The translations under genes were made by a program, and so were the position numbers. The notes beneath the pieces were generated by a model. The model made no database searches. It was given only the letters and a program-made list of their open reading frames with translations, and was not told where the DNA came from. This document shows, piece by piece, positions 16,877 through 25,903 of a DNA stretch of 64,000 nucleotides. This DNA is from Sphingomonas sp. LaA6.9 (GTDB lineage Bacteria; Pseudomonadota; Alphaproteobacteria; Sphingomonadales; Sphingomonadaceae), in assembly GCF_022601895.1 (NCBI RefSeq), contig NZ_JAKVIO010000002.1, positions 1-64,000 of the forward strand. Direction: 5' to 3'. The first letter of the stretch is position 1. Every line of letters begins with the position of its first letter.

Positions 16877-17353
16877 TCAGCTCGAAACCAGCGGCTTGAC
16901 GCAGGATTTGCCGATATTTTCGGACAGCGCATCAAGAAGCTCGTTCAGGCGCTGAAGGTCGTCCTCGCTGAAACCTGCGAAGGCGGCGTCCTCGTTGACG
17001 CGTGCAATGCCGGCCAATTGGGAAGTGATCGCCTGTCCCGCCTCGGTCAGGAAGATGGCATGGGCGCGTCGGTCATCATCCTTGGCGCGACGTTCAAGCA
17101 CGCCGTCCGCACAAAGACGGTCGATCAATCGGCCTGCGGAGGCTTCCGAAATCTCGAGAGCATTTGCGATGATGCGCTGCGTGACCCCGGGTCTGCGCGC
17201 TACCACCGCGATAACGGTCCACTGCGAGCGGGTGACACCGAGCCGAACGACGCTCTGGTCGAAATGCGCGCGCAATTGCCTGGCGATGACGGTCAGCTTG
17301 AGCGATGCATTTCGTTTCAGATCGGTCGGTTCTTCGAACATCCCCCCGCTCAT
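16877..17353 (-). CDS. MarR-family transcriptional regulator
   Basis: This 158-residue protein shows the MarR winged helix: TRSQWTVIAVVARRPGVTQR, then IIANALEISEASAGRLIDRL (recognition helix), then the wing with DDDRRAHAIFLTEAG. I chose the ATG at 17353 with the ribosome site GGGGAGGAAAG; the frame is open to 17479 but runs into the thiolase gene. It lies 79 bases downstream of the thiolase on the same strand. MarR proteins usually repress a nearby operon and release DNA on binding an aromatic or acyl-CoA ligand. Likely targets are the thiolase or the small exported protein gene, which has palindromes at its promoter. Confidence 0.88.
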   Translation of the reverse strand: MSGGMFEEPTDLKRNASLKLTVIARQLRAHFDQSVVRLGVTRSQWTVIAVVARRPGVTQRIIANALEISEASAGRLIDRLCADGVLERRAKDDDRRAHAIFLTEAGQAITSQLAGIARVNEDAAFAGFSEDDLQRLNELLDALSENIGKSCVKPLVSS

Positions 17354-17432
17354 CTTTCCTCCCCTGGCGCGGCTATCATAGCGCCGCCGCGAACAAACGG
17401 AAGCGTCATCGCCGCGCGACTGGGGCAGCCGA

Positions 17433-18689
17433 TCAGACACGTTCGATGATGATCGCGGGCGCCATGCCACCAGCTGCACACATGGTGATCAGCCCGTAGC
17501 GGCCATTGGTGCGCTCAAGCTCGTCGAGCGCGGTCCCGATCAGGATTGCACCGGTCGCCCCAATCGGGTGGCCGAGCGCGATCGCACCGCCATTGGGATT
17601 CAGCTTTGCGCGGTCAATGTCCATGTCGCGGATGAATTTCTCGGTCACGGTGGCAAAGGCTTCGTTCACTTCCCAGACGTCGATATCGTCCTTGGTCAGG
17701 CCGGCCTTTTCGAGCACCTTTCTGGCCGCGGGGACGGGAGCGTTCAGCATGAGCGTCGGGCAATCGCCGATATTCGCGGTGGCGACTATGCGGGCGCGCG
17801 GCTTAAGCCCGGCCTTTTTGACATAGGCTTCCGACGCCAGCAGGATCGCGGCCGCACCATCGACGACGCCTGAAGACGTGCCGGCATGGTGGAGGGGCTC
17901 AATCTTCAGGTCCGGATATTTCTGGTTGATGAGCTCGCGGAAGGTTGGGCCATCGGGCCGCGAAGGCATGTCCGCAAACATGGCGAAAGCGGGCTTCAGT
18001 TGCGCCAGCTGCTCCGCGGTCGTGTCAGGTCGCGGATACTCCTCATGGTCCAGAATCACATTGCCATCGTCATCGAGAACGGGGACGACGGATTTGGCGA
18101 AGCGTCCTTCCTTGAGCGCGATCGCCGCGCGGCGTTGGCTCTCAACACCGAAGGCGTCCAGCTCCTCGCGCGTAATACCCTCCATGGCGGCGATTGCATC
18201 TGCGCAGACGCCCTGGTTGGATTGAGGGTGCTTGTCCTGCAGCCGCATATTGCCGGTGCCGAGCCCGCCAGGCGACTTCACGCCTGCCTCGCGCAGCGAC
18301 TGGCCGTACCAGGTCACATAGGACATCATCTCCGTGCCGCCCGCGATCACGAGATCCTCCATGCCCGACATCACCTGTGCAGCCGCGAGGTTGGTCGCAG
18401 TAAGACCGCTGCCGCAGAAGCGGTCAAGCGTGACCCCCGACGCCTTGATGTCATAGCCGGCATCGAGTGCGGCCATGCGCCCCATGTCGCCACCTTGCAG
18501 CCCCATCTGGGCGCTGGTGCCCCAGATCACGTCATCGACGTCAGCGGTGTCGAGGTTGTTGCGGTCCTTGATCGCTTTCAGAACGGTCGCCGCTATGTGC
18601 TGGGGGTGCATGTGCGATAGTGCGCCCTTGCCCATCTTGCCGATGCTGCGGGGGGTGCGGACGGCGTCAACGATATAGGCCTCGGCCAC
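17433..18689 (-). CDS. Acetyl-CoA C-acyltransferase (thiolase)
   Basis: This 418-residue thiolase has a complete active site: nucleophile Cys92 in RFCGSGLTA, the base pair of GHPIGATG (His374) and the second Cys404 in MCAAGGMAP, with NEAFA also present. It should cleave 3-ketoacyl-CoA with CoA in the last step of beta-oxidation. This contrasts with the thiolase-fold protein at 853-2013, which has lost these residues. It starts with ATG at 18689, divergent from the MFS gene at 18959, and is followed on the same strand by a MarR regulator. Confidence 0.94.
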   Translation of the reverse strand: MAEAYIVDAVRTPRSIGKMGKGALSHMHPQHIAATVLKAIKDRNNLDTADVDDVIWGTSAQMGLQGGDMGRMAALDAGYDIKASGVTLDRFCGSGLTATNLAAAQVMSGMEDLVIAGGTEMMSYVTWYGQSLREAGVKSPGGLGTGNMRLQDKHPQSNQGVCADAIAAMEGITREELDAFGVESQRRAAIALKEGRFAKSVVPVLDDDGNVILDHEEYPRPDTTAEQLAQLKPAFAMFADMPSRPDGPTFRELINQKYPDLKIEPLHHAGTSSGVVDGAAAILLASEAYVKKAGLKPRARIVATANIGDCPTLMLNAPVPAARKVLEKAGLTKDDIDVWEVNEAFATVTEKFIRDMDIDRAKLNPNGGAIALGHPIGATGAILIGTALDELERTNGRYGLITMCAAGGMAPAIIIERV

Positions 18690-18958
18690 TTCTCATCTCC
18701 TGATCTGACTACGCGCGCGCGCGGTTCTTTAAGGGCTGGCTATTACACGGTGGTAAGGTGCACGCCACTGCTTCGCCAATCGTGTGGGCGATTGATCGCA
18801 CGATGCCGCCGCGCGAAGGCGTGTGGCAGCGGCGATAACCGCCCGGATCCGGGGGCAAAGCCGGCCCGACGACCTGGAATGGCGGGATGCGCGGCGTGCT
18901 TCCCTCCTTCGGAATTGGCGGATAGGAGAGGGGAAAGGGGCAATCGGAGGAGCGTGCA

Positions 18959-20629
18959 ATGGAGGCACCCGGCGGCAGCGAAAGCGCGCGGCGTGGCGGT
19001 GCTTTTCAGCCGCTGCGTGAGCCCGTCTTCCGTCGAATCTGGTTTGCGAGCGTTCTGTCCAATTTTGGCCAGCTCATCCTTGGCGTGGGTGCAGCATGGG
19101 AAATGACACGCCTGACCACGTCTGCCAGCATGGTCGCGCTGGTCCAGACCGCTATGATGTTGCCGCTCATGCTGGTGGCGGTGCCGGCGGGCGCTGTCGC
19201 CGACATGTTCGACCGGCGTCGGATCGCCATGGCGGGACTGGGTTTCTCGATCGCCAGCGCCATCGTGCTGACCGCGCTTGCCTGGTTCGGACTCACGTCC
19301 CCATGGGTCTTGCTGGGCTTCTGTGCGCTGATCGGGGCAGGGGTGGCACTCTATTCGCCGGCCTGGCAGGCATCCATCAGCGAGCAGGTGCCAGCCGATG
19401 AACTACCCGCCGCGATTGCGCTGGGTTCGATCAGTTATAATGTCGCGCGCAGCTTCGGCCCGGCGGTGGGTGGCCTGATCGTTCTGGCTGCGGGAGCGCA
19501 AGCGGCTTTCGCAATAAATGCGGTATGTTATATTCCATTGTTCGCTGCATTCATGATCTGGAACCGCAGGCACGTGCCGTCGCGCCTGCCGCCCGAGCAA
19601 ATCCATCGCGCGATCGTTTCGGGGGCACGCTACGCCTTTCATGCCGGTCCAATTCGGATCGTGCTTTTGCGAGCGTTCCTGTTCGGACTTGCCGGCGCAT
19701 CCGCAGCGGCGCTGGCGCCGCTGATCGCCAAGGACCTTCTGGGCGGCAACGCCAGCACCTATGGCATTCTGCTTGGTGCAAGCGGCGTGGGTGCGGTGGC
19801 TGGCGCGCTGATGGTGAGCCATCTTCGCACGCATTTCGGAACCCAGCCGACCACGGGATTCATGGCCGTGGTTGGAGGGCTGGCGCTGGTTGTGACTGGC
19901 TTCAGCCGTTCGGTCCCGCTCACCTGCCTCGCGCTGTTCGTGGCGGGCGGGGCGAATATCCTCACCATCGCGCTGCTGAACGTATCGGTGCAGCTTGCCG
20001 CCCCGCGATGGGTCACTGCGCGCGCGCTCTCGCTGTTCTCCTCCGCTCTGACCGGAGGCATCGCGATTGGCGCTGTGATATGGGGCGCAGTGGCAAACAC
20101 ATGGTCGGTCGATGTGGCGGTTGTGGCATCGGGCGCCGCGTTGTCCGTCATGCCGTTTCTGTCGTTGCTGCTGCCACTACCAGAAGCAAGCCAGGCCGAT
20201 GTTGAGCCGGTCAAACTGGCGAACGAGCCCGAAGTCGGGCTCGCGCTCACGTCGCGCTCGGGGCCCGTGGTCATCGAGATCGACTATGACGTCGATCCGG
20301 CACAGGCACGCGCCTTCTACGATGCGATGCTCGCGGTGCAGCGCACACGCTTGCGCAACGGCGGTTTCAACTGGTCGCTCGCGCGCGATATCGCCAATCC
20401 GGCGCTCTGGACCGAACGATACCAATGCCCGACATGGGGCGACTATCTGCGCATGCGTGACCGGATCACGCAGGCGGACATCGATGCGCAAGCGCTGGTC
20501 CGCTCGTTTGACCGCAAGGCCGGCGAAACACGCGTCCGGCGCCGGCTCGAACGGCCATTCGGCTCGGTGCGCTGGCAGGCGGACTCGCCGGATCCGCAGC
20601 AAGGTACGATCGACTATATCGGCCCCTGA
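18959..20629 (+). CDS. MFS_3-type exporter with a C-terminal soluble domain
   Basis: This 556-residue protein has an N-terminal, roughly 12-helix major facilitator domain of the EntS-like MFS_3 group (GGVADM-like segment GAVADMFDRRRIAMAG; AWQASISEQVPADELPAA). From about residue 425 a ~130-residue soluble domain follows (VVIEIDYDVDPAQARAFYDA; RERYQC-like TERYQCPTWGDYLR). This has the look of a dimeric alpha-beta barrel of the antibiotic-monooxygenase type. The ATG has the ribosome site CGGAGGAG. The protein probably exports a pathway compound or toxic intermediate; the soluble tail could sense or bind the cargo. It is the first gene of the rightward group before the TonB receptor. Confidence 0.85.
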   Translation: MEAPGGSESARRGGAFQPLREPVFRRIWFASVLSNFGQLILGVGAAWEMTRLTTSASMVALVQTAMMLPLMLVAVPAGAVADMFDRRRIAMAGLGFSIASAIVLTALAWFGLTSPWVLLGFCALIGAGVALYSPAWQASISEQVPADELPAAIALGSISYNVARSFGPAVGGLIVLAAGAQAAFAINAVCYIPLFAAFMIWNRRHVPSRLPPEQIHRAIVSGARYAFHAGPIRIVLLRAFLFGLAGASAAALAPLIAKDLLGGNASTYGILLGASGVGAVAGALMVSHLRTHFGTQPTTGFMAVVGGLALVVTGFSRSVPLTCLALFVAGGANILTIALLNVSVQLAAPRWVTARALSLFSSALTGGIAIGAVIWGAVANTWSVDVAVVASGAALSVMPFLSLLLPLPEASQADVEPVKLANEPEVGLALTSRSGPVVIEIDYDVDPAQARAFYDAMLAVQRTRLRNGGFNWSLARDIANPALWTERYQCPTWGDYLRMRDRITQADIDAQALVRSFDRKAGETRVRRRLERPFGSVRWQADSPDPQQGTIDYIGP

Positions 20630-20712
20630 CGCTGGTTTGGCAGCCTCAGCCAGTCTGTCGATTGATCGCGATTTTCGATGAATGGCCAAGAAAATCGAAA
20701 AAGGACGGATGC

Positions 20713-20736
20713 GGCGCGCAGTCTAACATGCGCGCC
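20713..20736. promoter_or_regulatory. Inverted repeat upstream of the TonB receptor
   Basis: A perfect 8-bp inverted repeat GGCGCGCA-N8-TGCGCGCC lies 50 bases upstream of the receptor start. A second one (CGATTTTC / GAAAATCG, 20669-20697) lies just before it. Either may be a regulator site or end the MFS transcript. No regulator is assigned. Confidence 0.35.
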
Positions 20737-20786
20737 AGCAATGAGAGCGTCCATATGTGGGCGTCCAGCAAAAGGGGAGGCGTAAA

Positions 20787-22976
20787 ATGGCCAGAATGCG
20801 GCTGCACACCACAACATCCTTTATCGGCCTCGCCGCTCTGCTGTCCTTGATTCCGCAAGCAGCCCTTGCGCAGTCCGCCGACGCAACGGCTGCGGAGGAG
20901 GAAGGCGACATGATCGTCGTCACCGCGCAACGCCGCTCCGAACTTTCGCGCGATGTGCCGATCGCCATCACGACGATCACCGAAGATCAACTCACCAGGT
21001 CCGGTGCCACCTCGCTTTCCGACATTTCCAATGTCACGCCGGCACTGCGCTTCGACGCCGCCGCCACGTTCGTGCAGCCGACGATCCGCGGCGTCGGCAC
21101 CGCCGTCACGAGCTCGGGCGGTGGCGCCAATGTCGGCATCTATGTGGATGGATTCTACTCGCCCAATCCGCTTGCCGCGGATTTCCAGCTCATGAAGCTG
21201 CGCAGCGTGCAGGTGCTCAAGGGACCGCAGGGCACGCTCTTTGGCCGCAACACCACGGGCGGCGCGATACTGCTCACGACAGCGGAGCCGTCATCGGATG
21301 CCAATGGCGAATTCGAAGTAAGCTACGGCCGCTTCGATACGTTGACGGTGCAGGGCTACGCCACGGGCGGCGTCATCGAGAATGTTGCGATGGATATCGA
21401 AGGCCTGTTTCGGCGCGGTGGCGGCTTCGTCCACAATATCACGACCGGCCGCGATGACGACGGCGAGTTCAGCAACTGGTCGGTCCGTACCGGCCTCAAG
21501 GTGGACTTCACCGACAGCATGTCGCTGGTGCTGCGTTACCAGCACACCGACAATGATGATCCGACCCTGATGAATACCAACATCTATGTCGGGGATGATA
21601 TCGGCGGTGCAGGCTCCAATTTTCCCTCGAGCCTCTACGCCACCGATCCGGACGAGGTCGCGACATCGGGACCGAGCGAATTCCGCTTCAACGGCGATGT
21701 TCTGCAGGCGACGTTCCGCGCCGACCTCGGCTTCGGCGATCTTACCTCCTACACGCAGTATCGCGACGAGGAGTCGCTGATCGTCGAGGATCTCGACCAC
21801 ACGGCGGCGCCGGTCTTCCTTCTGCACATCCCCGTTCGGAACAAGACATTCTCGCAGGAACTGTTGCTGACCTCAAAGCCGGGTACTCCGCTTCAATGGA
21901 CCACCGGCCTCTTCTATTTCAGCAACAAGGATATATGGCGCACCCGCTTCGGCACGCCGACACCCGCAAACCCGCTTGCGAGCATCGCGCTCGGCGGGTC
22001 CGGTACCACGACCAAAACCTATGCCGCCTTTGCCGATCTCACCTATGAAATCACGCCGCAGCTCTTCGTGACGGCGGGTGCGCGCTACAGCCACGACGTC
22101 GTCGATGATCCCTATTACATTGCGCCCTTTTCCGGTGTGCAAACCTTCGTCCCGAACCTGAAAGACGACAAGGTCACGCCGCGTTTCGTGCTGCGCTACA
22201 AGCCCAGCGAGGAATCGAGCATCTATGCGTCCTTCACCATGGGCTACAAGGCGGGCATCCTTGATGTAGGCGGTGCGACCGGCAATATCGTGAAGCCGGA
22301 AGACATCAAATCCTATGAAGTCGGCTACAAATACGCCGATGGCAATTTGTCGGCCGACGTGTCGGCCTATTATTACGACTATGATAATCTGCAGGTCTCG
22401 CTGTTCAGGGGCAATCCGCCGTCAGCGCAGATCGTCAATGCGGCGCGGTCGGAAATCTACGGCCTGGATGGCCAGCTCAGCTACCGCTTCAACGAGCATT
22501 TCGACATCAATGTCGGCGCCGCCTACACCCATGGCCGCTACAAGCAGTTCCCCGATGCGCCGATCTACACGCGATGCACTGTGCAGACCTGTGCGGCGCA
22601 GGGGATTTCCTTTCTCGTTGTCCCGACCGATCTCGGCGATGTGACAATGCAGCGCACGCCGGAGTTTACCGGCAATCTTGGCATGCGCTACCAGACCGAA
22701 CTCGCGGGTGGCGAGCTCGTGCTCTCGGGCAATCTCTACTACACCTCGAGCTTCTTTCACGGGCCTTCCGGCATCCAGTTCAAGGAAGATGGCTATGAGG
22801 TGCTGGCGCTCCGCGCCCAGTGGACCGATCCGTCGGACAAGTTCACGCTTGCGGTGTACGGCGATAACGTGACCGACAACCGCTACCGGACACAGGTGCA
22901 GTACAATAATTTCGGCATCGGCAGTGTCTGGAGCGCGCCCGCGACCTGGGGAATTCAGGCCGGGGTCAAGTTCTGA
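20787..22976 (+). CDS. TonB-dependent outer-membrane receptor
   Basis: This 729-residue protein has a signal peptide (cleavage after ALAQ, about residue 29), then a TonB-box-like segment DMIVVTAQRR. A plug domain follows (DVPIAITTITEDQLTRSG; VLKGPQGTLFGRNTTGGAI) and then a 22-strand beta-barrel ending in the outer-membrane signature GIQAGVKF. I chose the ATG at 20787, preceded by AGGGGAGG, over an in-frame ATG at 20757. In sphingomonads such receptors take up large hydrophobic compounds as well as iron chelates. Its place among catabolic genes, without siderophore genes, suggests substrate uptake. The DapB-like gene follows after 44 bases. Confidence 0.93.
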   Translation: MARMRLHTTTSFIGLAALLSLIPQAALAQSADATAAEEEGDMIVVTAQRRSELSRDVPIAITTITEDQLTRSGATSLSDISNVTPALRFDAAATFVQPTIRGVGTAVTSSGGGANVGIYVDGFYSPNPLAADFQLMKLRSVQVLKGPQGTLFGRNTTGGAILLTTAEPSSDANGEFEVSYGRFDTLTVQGYATGGVIENVAMDIEGLFRRGGGFVHNITTGRDDDGEFSNWSVRTGLKVDFTDSMSLVLRYQHTDNDDPTLMNTNIYVGDDIGGAGSNFPSSLYATDPDEVATSGPSEFRFNGDVLQATFRADLGFGDLTSYTQYRDEESLIVEDLDHTAAPVFLLHIPVRNKTFSQELLLTSKPGTPLQWTTGLFYFSNKDIWRTRFGTPTPANPLASIALGGSGTTTKTYAAFADLTYEITPQLFVTAGARYSHDVVDDPYYIAPFSGVQTFVPNLKDDKVTPRFVLRYKPSEESSIYASFTMGYKAGILDVGGATGNIVKPEDIKSYEVGYKYADGNLSADVSAYYYDYDNLQVSLFRGNPPSAQIVNAARSEIYGLDGQLSYRFNEHFDINVGAAYTHGRYKQFPDAPIYTRCTVQTCAAQGISFLVVPTDLGDVTMQRTPEFTGNLGMRYQTELAGGELVLSGNLYYTSSFFHGPSGIQFKEDGYEVLALRAQWTDPSDKFTLAVYGDNVTDNRYRTQVQYNNFGIGSVWSAPATWGIQAGVKF

Positions 22977-23020
22977 CGCCCCTGCTATTGATGGTCGGTC
23001 GAGCGGAGAGGGAAACAGCG

Positions 23021-24058
23021 ATGGATACCAGGACCTGGAAGGTCATCCAATGGGCGACGGGCAATGTCGGTTCTCGGGCGCTACGCACGGTGATCGAGCA
23101 TCCGCAGCTCGAACTGGTCGGGCTATGGGTGAGCTCGCCCGAAAAGGTAGGCAAGGACGCGGGCGAACTTGCTGGCATCGCGCCCTGCGGCGTCAAGGCA
23201 ACCAGTTCGGTAGACGATCTCGTGGCGACCAAGGCCGACTGCGTGCTGTATATGCGCCAGGGCACCGATATCGACGAGCTCTGCCGTCTGCTCGCCTCGG
23301 GCAAGAATGTCGTCACGACGCGCGGCGACTTCCATCATCCCCGATCGATGGATCCTGATGTTCGCGCGCGGATCGAACAGGCGTGCGAGGCGGGGAACAG
23401 TTCGATCTACAGCACGGGGTCGAGCCCCGGCTTTGTGACCGAGGCGCTGGCGATCCCGCTATTGTCGCTGTCCCGGCGGCACGATTGTCTGACGATCGAC
23501 GAATATGCCGACATGTCGAGCCGCAACTCGCCCGATCTGCTGTTCAACATCATGGGCTATGGCGTCTCGCCGGGCCAGTTCGACCAGCGCAAGGTCGAGT
23601 ATGTGAAGCACGACTTCGCGGCCTCCATGGCGCAGATTGCGGACGCGATCGGCCTCGAAGCCGACGAATGGGACGCTGTCGGCGAAATGTCGGCGGCCAA
23701 CAACACCGCGGAGATCGCCGCGGGAACGATCGAAGCCGGTACCGTTGCTGCGCAGCGCATCACGATCACCGGCCTGCGGAATGGCAAGCCCGTGCTGCGC
23801 TTCCGCGCCAACTGGTATTGCTCGCGCGACATCGAACATCCCGAATGGGAACTGCGCGAGTCAGGATGGCGCATCCGCGTCGAGGGGGACACGCCGCTCG
23901 ACGTGGGCATCACCTTCCCGGTCAAGCCGGAGGACTATGCCGCGTTCACACCGGGGCTGACCGCACATCGTGCCGTCAATGCTATTCCTGTCATATGTGA
24001 AGCAGCGCCGGGGATCCGAACGACCGTGGACCTGCCGCATGTGATCGCCAAATTCTGA
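23021..24058 (+). CDS. DapB-like NAD(P)-dependent dehydrogenase
   Basis: This 345-residue protein has an N-terminal Rossmann fold (VIQWATGNVGSRALR, about residues 8-22) and the middle segment NVVTTRGDFHHP of the dihydrodipicolinate reductase-like family. In actinobacteria and sphingomonads this family lies in catabolic clusters and in amine-dehydrogenase groups. I chose the ATG at 23021 (site GGAGAGGG) over one at 22988. It is co-directional with the TonB receptor (44-base gap) and an SDR (40-base gap). The substrate is unknown. Confidence 0.82.
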   Translation: MDTRTWKVIQWATGNVGSRALRTVIEHPQLELVGLWVSSPEKVGKDAGELAGIAPCGVKATSSVDDLVATKADCVLYMRQGTDIDELCRLLASGKNVVTTRGDFHHPRSMDPDVRARIEQACEAGNSSIYSTGSSPGFVTEALAIPLLSLSRRHDCLTIDEYADMSSRNSPDLLFNIMGYGVSPGQFDQRKVEYVKHDFAASMAQIADAIGLEADEWDAVGEMSAANNTAEIAAGTIEAGTVAAQRITITGLRNGKPVLRFRANWYCSRDIEHPEWELRESGWRIRVEGDTPLDVGITFPVKPEDYAAFTPGLTAHRAVNAIPVICEAAPGIRTTVDLPHVIAKF

Positions 24059-24098
24059 ACGGCGCGCGGGATGCCGCCAGCTTCCGGAGACATAAGGC

Positions 24099-25040
24099 AT
24101 GAGCACGATCCGCTTTGACGGCCGCACGGTCATCATAACCGGCGCTGGCGGGGGATTGGGACGCGCCTATGCGCTCGAAATCGCAGCGCGGGGCGGGGCG
24201 GTCGTGGTCAACGATCTGGGTGGATCGGTCGCTGGCGGCTCTGGCGCGTCTTCCGCAATGGCGGAAGAGGTTGTGGCCGAGATCAGGGCGGCGGGCGGCA
24301 AAGCCGTCGCCGATGCCAGCGACGTCGCATCGGCGGAAGGTGGACAGGCAATGGTGCAGGCCGCGCTCGATGCGTTCGGGCGAGTCGATGCCGTCATCGC
24401 AAACGCAGGCAATATGCGCTTCGGTCCCTTCGAGGAGCTGACGGCCGAAGACTTGGATTCGCTGCTGGCTGTCCATGTGCGCGGGTCGTTCAACGTCGCG
24501 CATGCTTCCTGGTCGCACATGAAGGCGCAGGGCTTTGGCCGGATCGTCTTCACGACCTCTTCGGGCGGAATGCTGGGTTTGCCGCAACTGTCCGCCTATG
24601 GTGCGGCCAAGGGCGGGGTCATGGGGTTGATGCACGGCCTTTCCGAGGAAGGGCGGCCGCACGGGATTCTCTGCAATGCGGTCATGCCCAATGCGGCGAG
24701 CCGGATGGCGGCAGCCATGGGCCCCGGAACACTCGGTGCAAACCCTTGGGTCGAGACGCTCTATCCCGCCTTTGATCCGCGCTACACGGCTGGGCTCGTG
24801 GCATTTCTGGCGCATGAATCCTGCACCTCGACCCATGCGGTCTATTCGGCTGCAGGCGGGCGCATCGCGCGCATGTTCGTCGGCGCGACCAAAGGCTGGA
24901 ACGGGCCGCTGGAAGCGCCGCCAACGGCCGAAGATGTCGCTGCCCATTTCGACGAGATCGGCGATGACACAAGGGGCTACGCGATTCCCGCAAATGCCTT
25001 TGACGAGTTCCGCATCGTCGCTGAGGGGCGGGCTCAGTAG
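24099..25040 (+). CDS. Short-chain dehydrogenase, HSD17B4-like
   Basis: This 313-residue SDR resembles the hydroxyacyl-CoA dehydrogenase part of peroxisomal multifunctional enzyme 2. It has GAGGGLGRAYALEIAARGG at the NAD site, NDLGG at the end of beta-2, Ser in TTSSGGMLG and YGAAKGG. The extended C-terminus (about 60 residues more than a classical SDR) is typical of this group. It likely oxidises a 3-hydroxyacyl-CoA of the pathway. It follows the DapB-like gene by 40 bases, and its stop overlaps the convergent SDR stop by 7 bases. Confidence 0.88.
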   Translation: MSTIRFDGRTVIITGAGGGLGRAYALEIAARGGAVVVNDLGGSVAGGSGASSAMAEEVVAEIRAAGGKAVADASDVASAEGGQAMVQAALDAFGRVDAVIANAGNMRFGPFEELTAEDLDSLLAVHVRGSFNVAHASWSHMKAQGFGRIVFTTSSGGMLGLPQLSAYGAAKGGVMGLMHGLSEEGRPHGILCNAVMPNAASRMAAAMGPGTLGANPWVETLYPAFDPRYTAGLVAFLAHESCTSTHAVYSAAGGRIARMFVGATKGWNGPLEAPPTAEDVAAHFDEIGDDTRGYAIPANAFDEFRIVAEGRAQ

Positions 25041-25903
25041 CCCGCCACAAGTTCCTCGCTGACTTCCCACAGCCTGCGCGCGGTGTCGTCATCCTGCGCG
25101 GTCTGGGAAGGGGACAATGCCTCGCGCCGGTGGAAATAGAGTCCGCTGCTCTGCCCCGGTTCCTCTGCGCTCGCCAGCCAGACCAGCGTGTCGGCGGCCT
25201 CCTCGGGCGTAGAGGCGCGATCCCTGATCGACTCCATATAGGCCTTCATCGGCGCATCGCAGTGGTTCGCGAAATTGCTGTCGACCACGCCCGGATGCAT
25301 CGCGTGCGAGATGATGCCGTAATCCGCCACGCGCCGCGCGAGTTCGCGTGCGAAGAGCACATTGGCAAGCTTGGCATGGCAATAGGCCGACCCGCCGACA
25401 AAGCCTTCGGAAAATGTCAGGTCGTGCCACTTGATCGCAGGGCAATGCTCATGTCCCGTGGACGACACCGCGACCACGCGCACCGCACCCGGCGCTGATT
25501 GCGCGGCCGCCGCTTTTAGAAGCGGCATAAGCTTCCTGGTCAGCAGGAAGTGGGCGAGATGGTTGCCCGCGAACGTGGCCTCATGCCCTTCGGGCGTGAT
25601 CACCCGCTCGGCGCATACACCCCCGGCATTGTTGAGCAGCGCATCGACGCGCGGCGTAGTTCGTGCGATTTCGTTCGCCGCGCGCGCGACATCGGCGAGG
25701 AGCGAAAAGTCGGCGCGGATCATGGTGAAATCGGCACCGGACAGCGCCCGCAACTCGGCTTCTGCCTTGGCGCAGCGCTCCGGATCACGTCCCACACCGA
25801 TCACGCGCCAACCCTTTTCAAGCAGCTGGCGGGCGGCCGCCTTGCCGACGCCGGCGCTTGCGCCTGTGACGACGGCAACGCGTTTTTCGGTGGAAGCGTT
25901 CAT
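25034..25903 (-). CDS. Short-chain dehydrogenase, retinol-dehydrogenase-like
   Basis: This 289-residue SDR has TGASAGVGKAAA at the nucleotide site, Arg after beta-2 (GVGRDPER, favouring NADP), NNAGG, Ser in AVSSTGHE and the YCHAK catalytic pair. The order and length fit the retinol dehydrogenase/oxidoreductase-like SDRs. I chose the ATG at 25903; the same frame stays open to 27085 only because it runs antiframe through the MFS gene. The start overlaps the MFS stop by 4 bases, so the two genes are coupled. Confidence 0.87.
   Translation of the reverse strand: MNASTEKRVAVVTGASAGVGKAAARQLLEKGWRVIGVGRDPERCAKAEAELRALSGADFTMIRADFSLLADVARAANEIARTTPRVDALLNNAGGVCAERVITPEGHEATFAGNHLAHFLLTRKLMPLLKAAAAQSAPGAVRVVAVSSTGHEHCPAIKWHDLTFSEGFVGGSAYCHAKLANVLFARELARRVADYGIISHAMHPGVVDSNFANHCDAPMKAYMESIRDRASTPEEAADTLVWLASAEEPGQSSGLYFHRREALSPSQTAQDDDTARRLWEVSEELVAGY

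Noticed and set aside
18712-18722. Alternating CG run near the thiolase start
   Set aside because: Short simple-sequence run expected in a GC-rich genome; no sign of a functional site.
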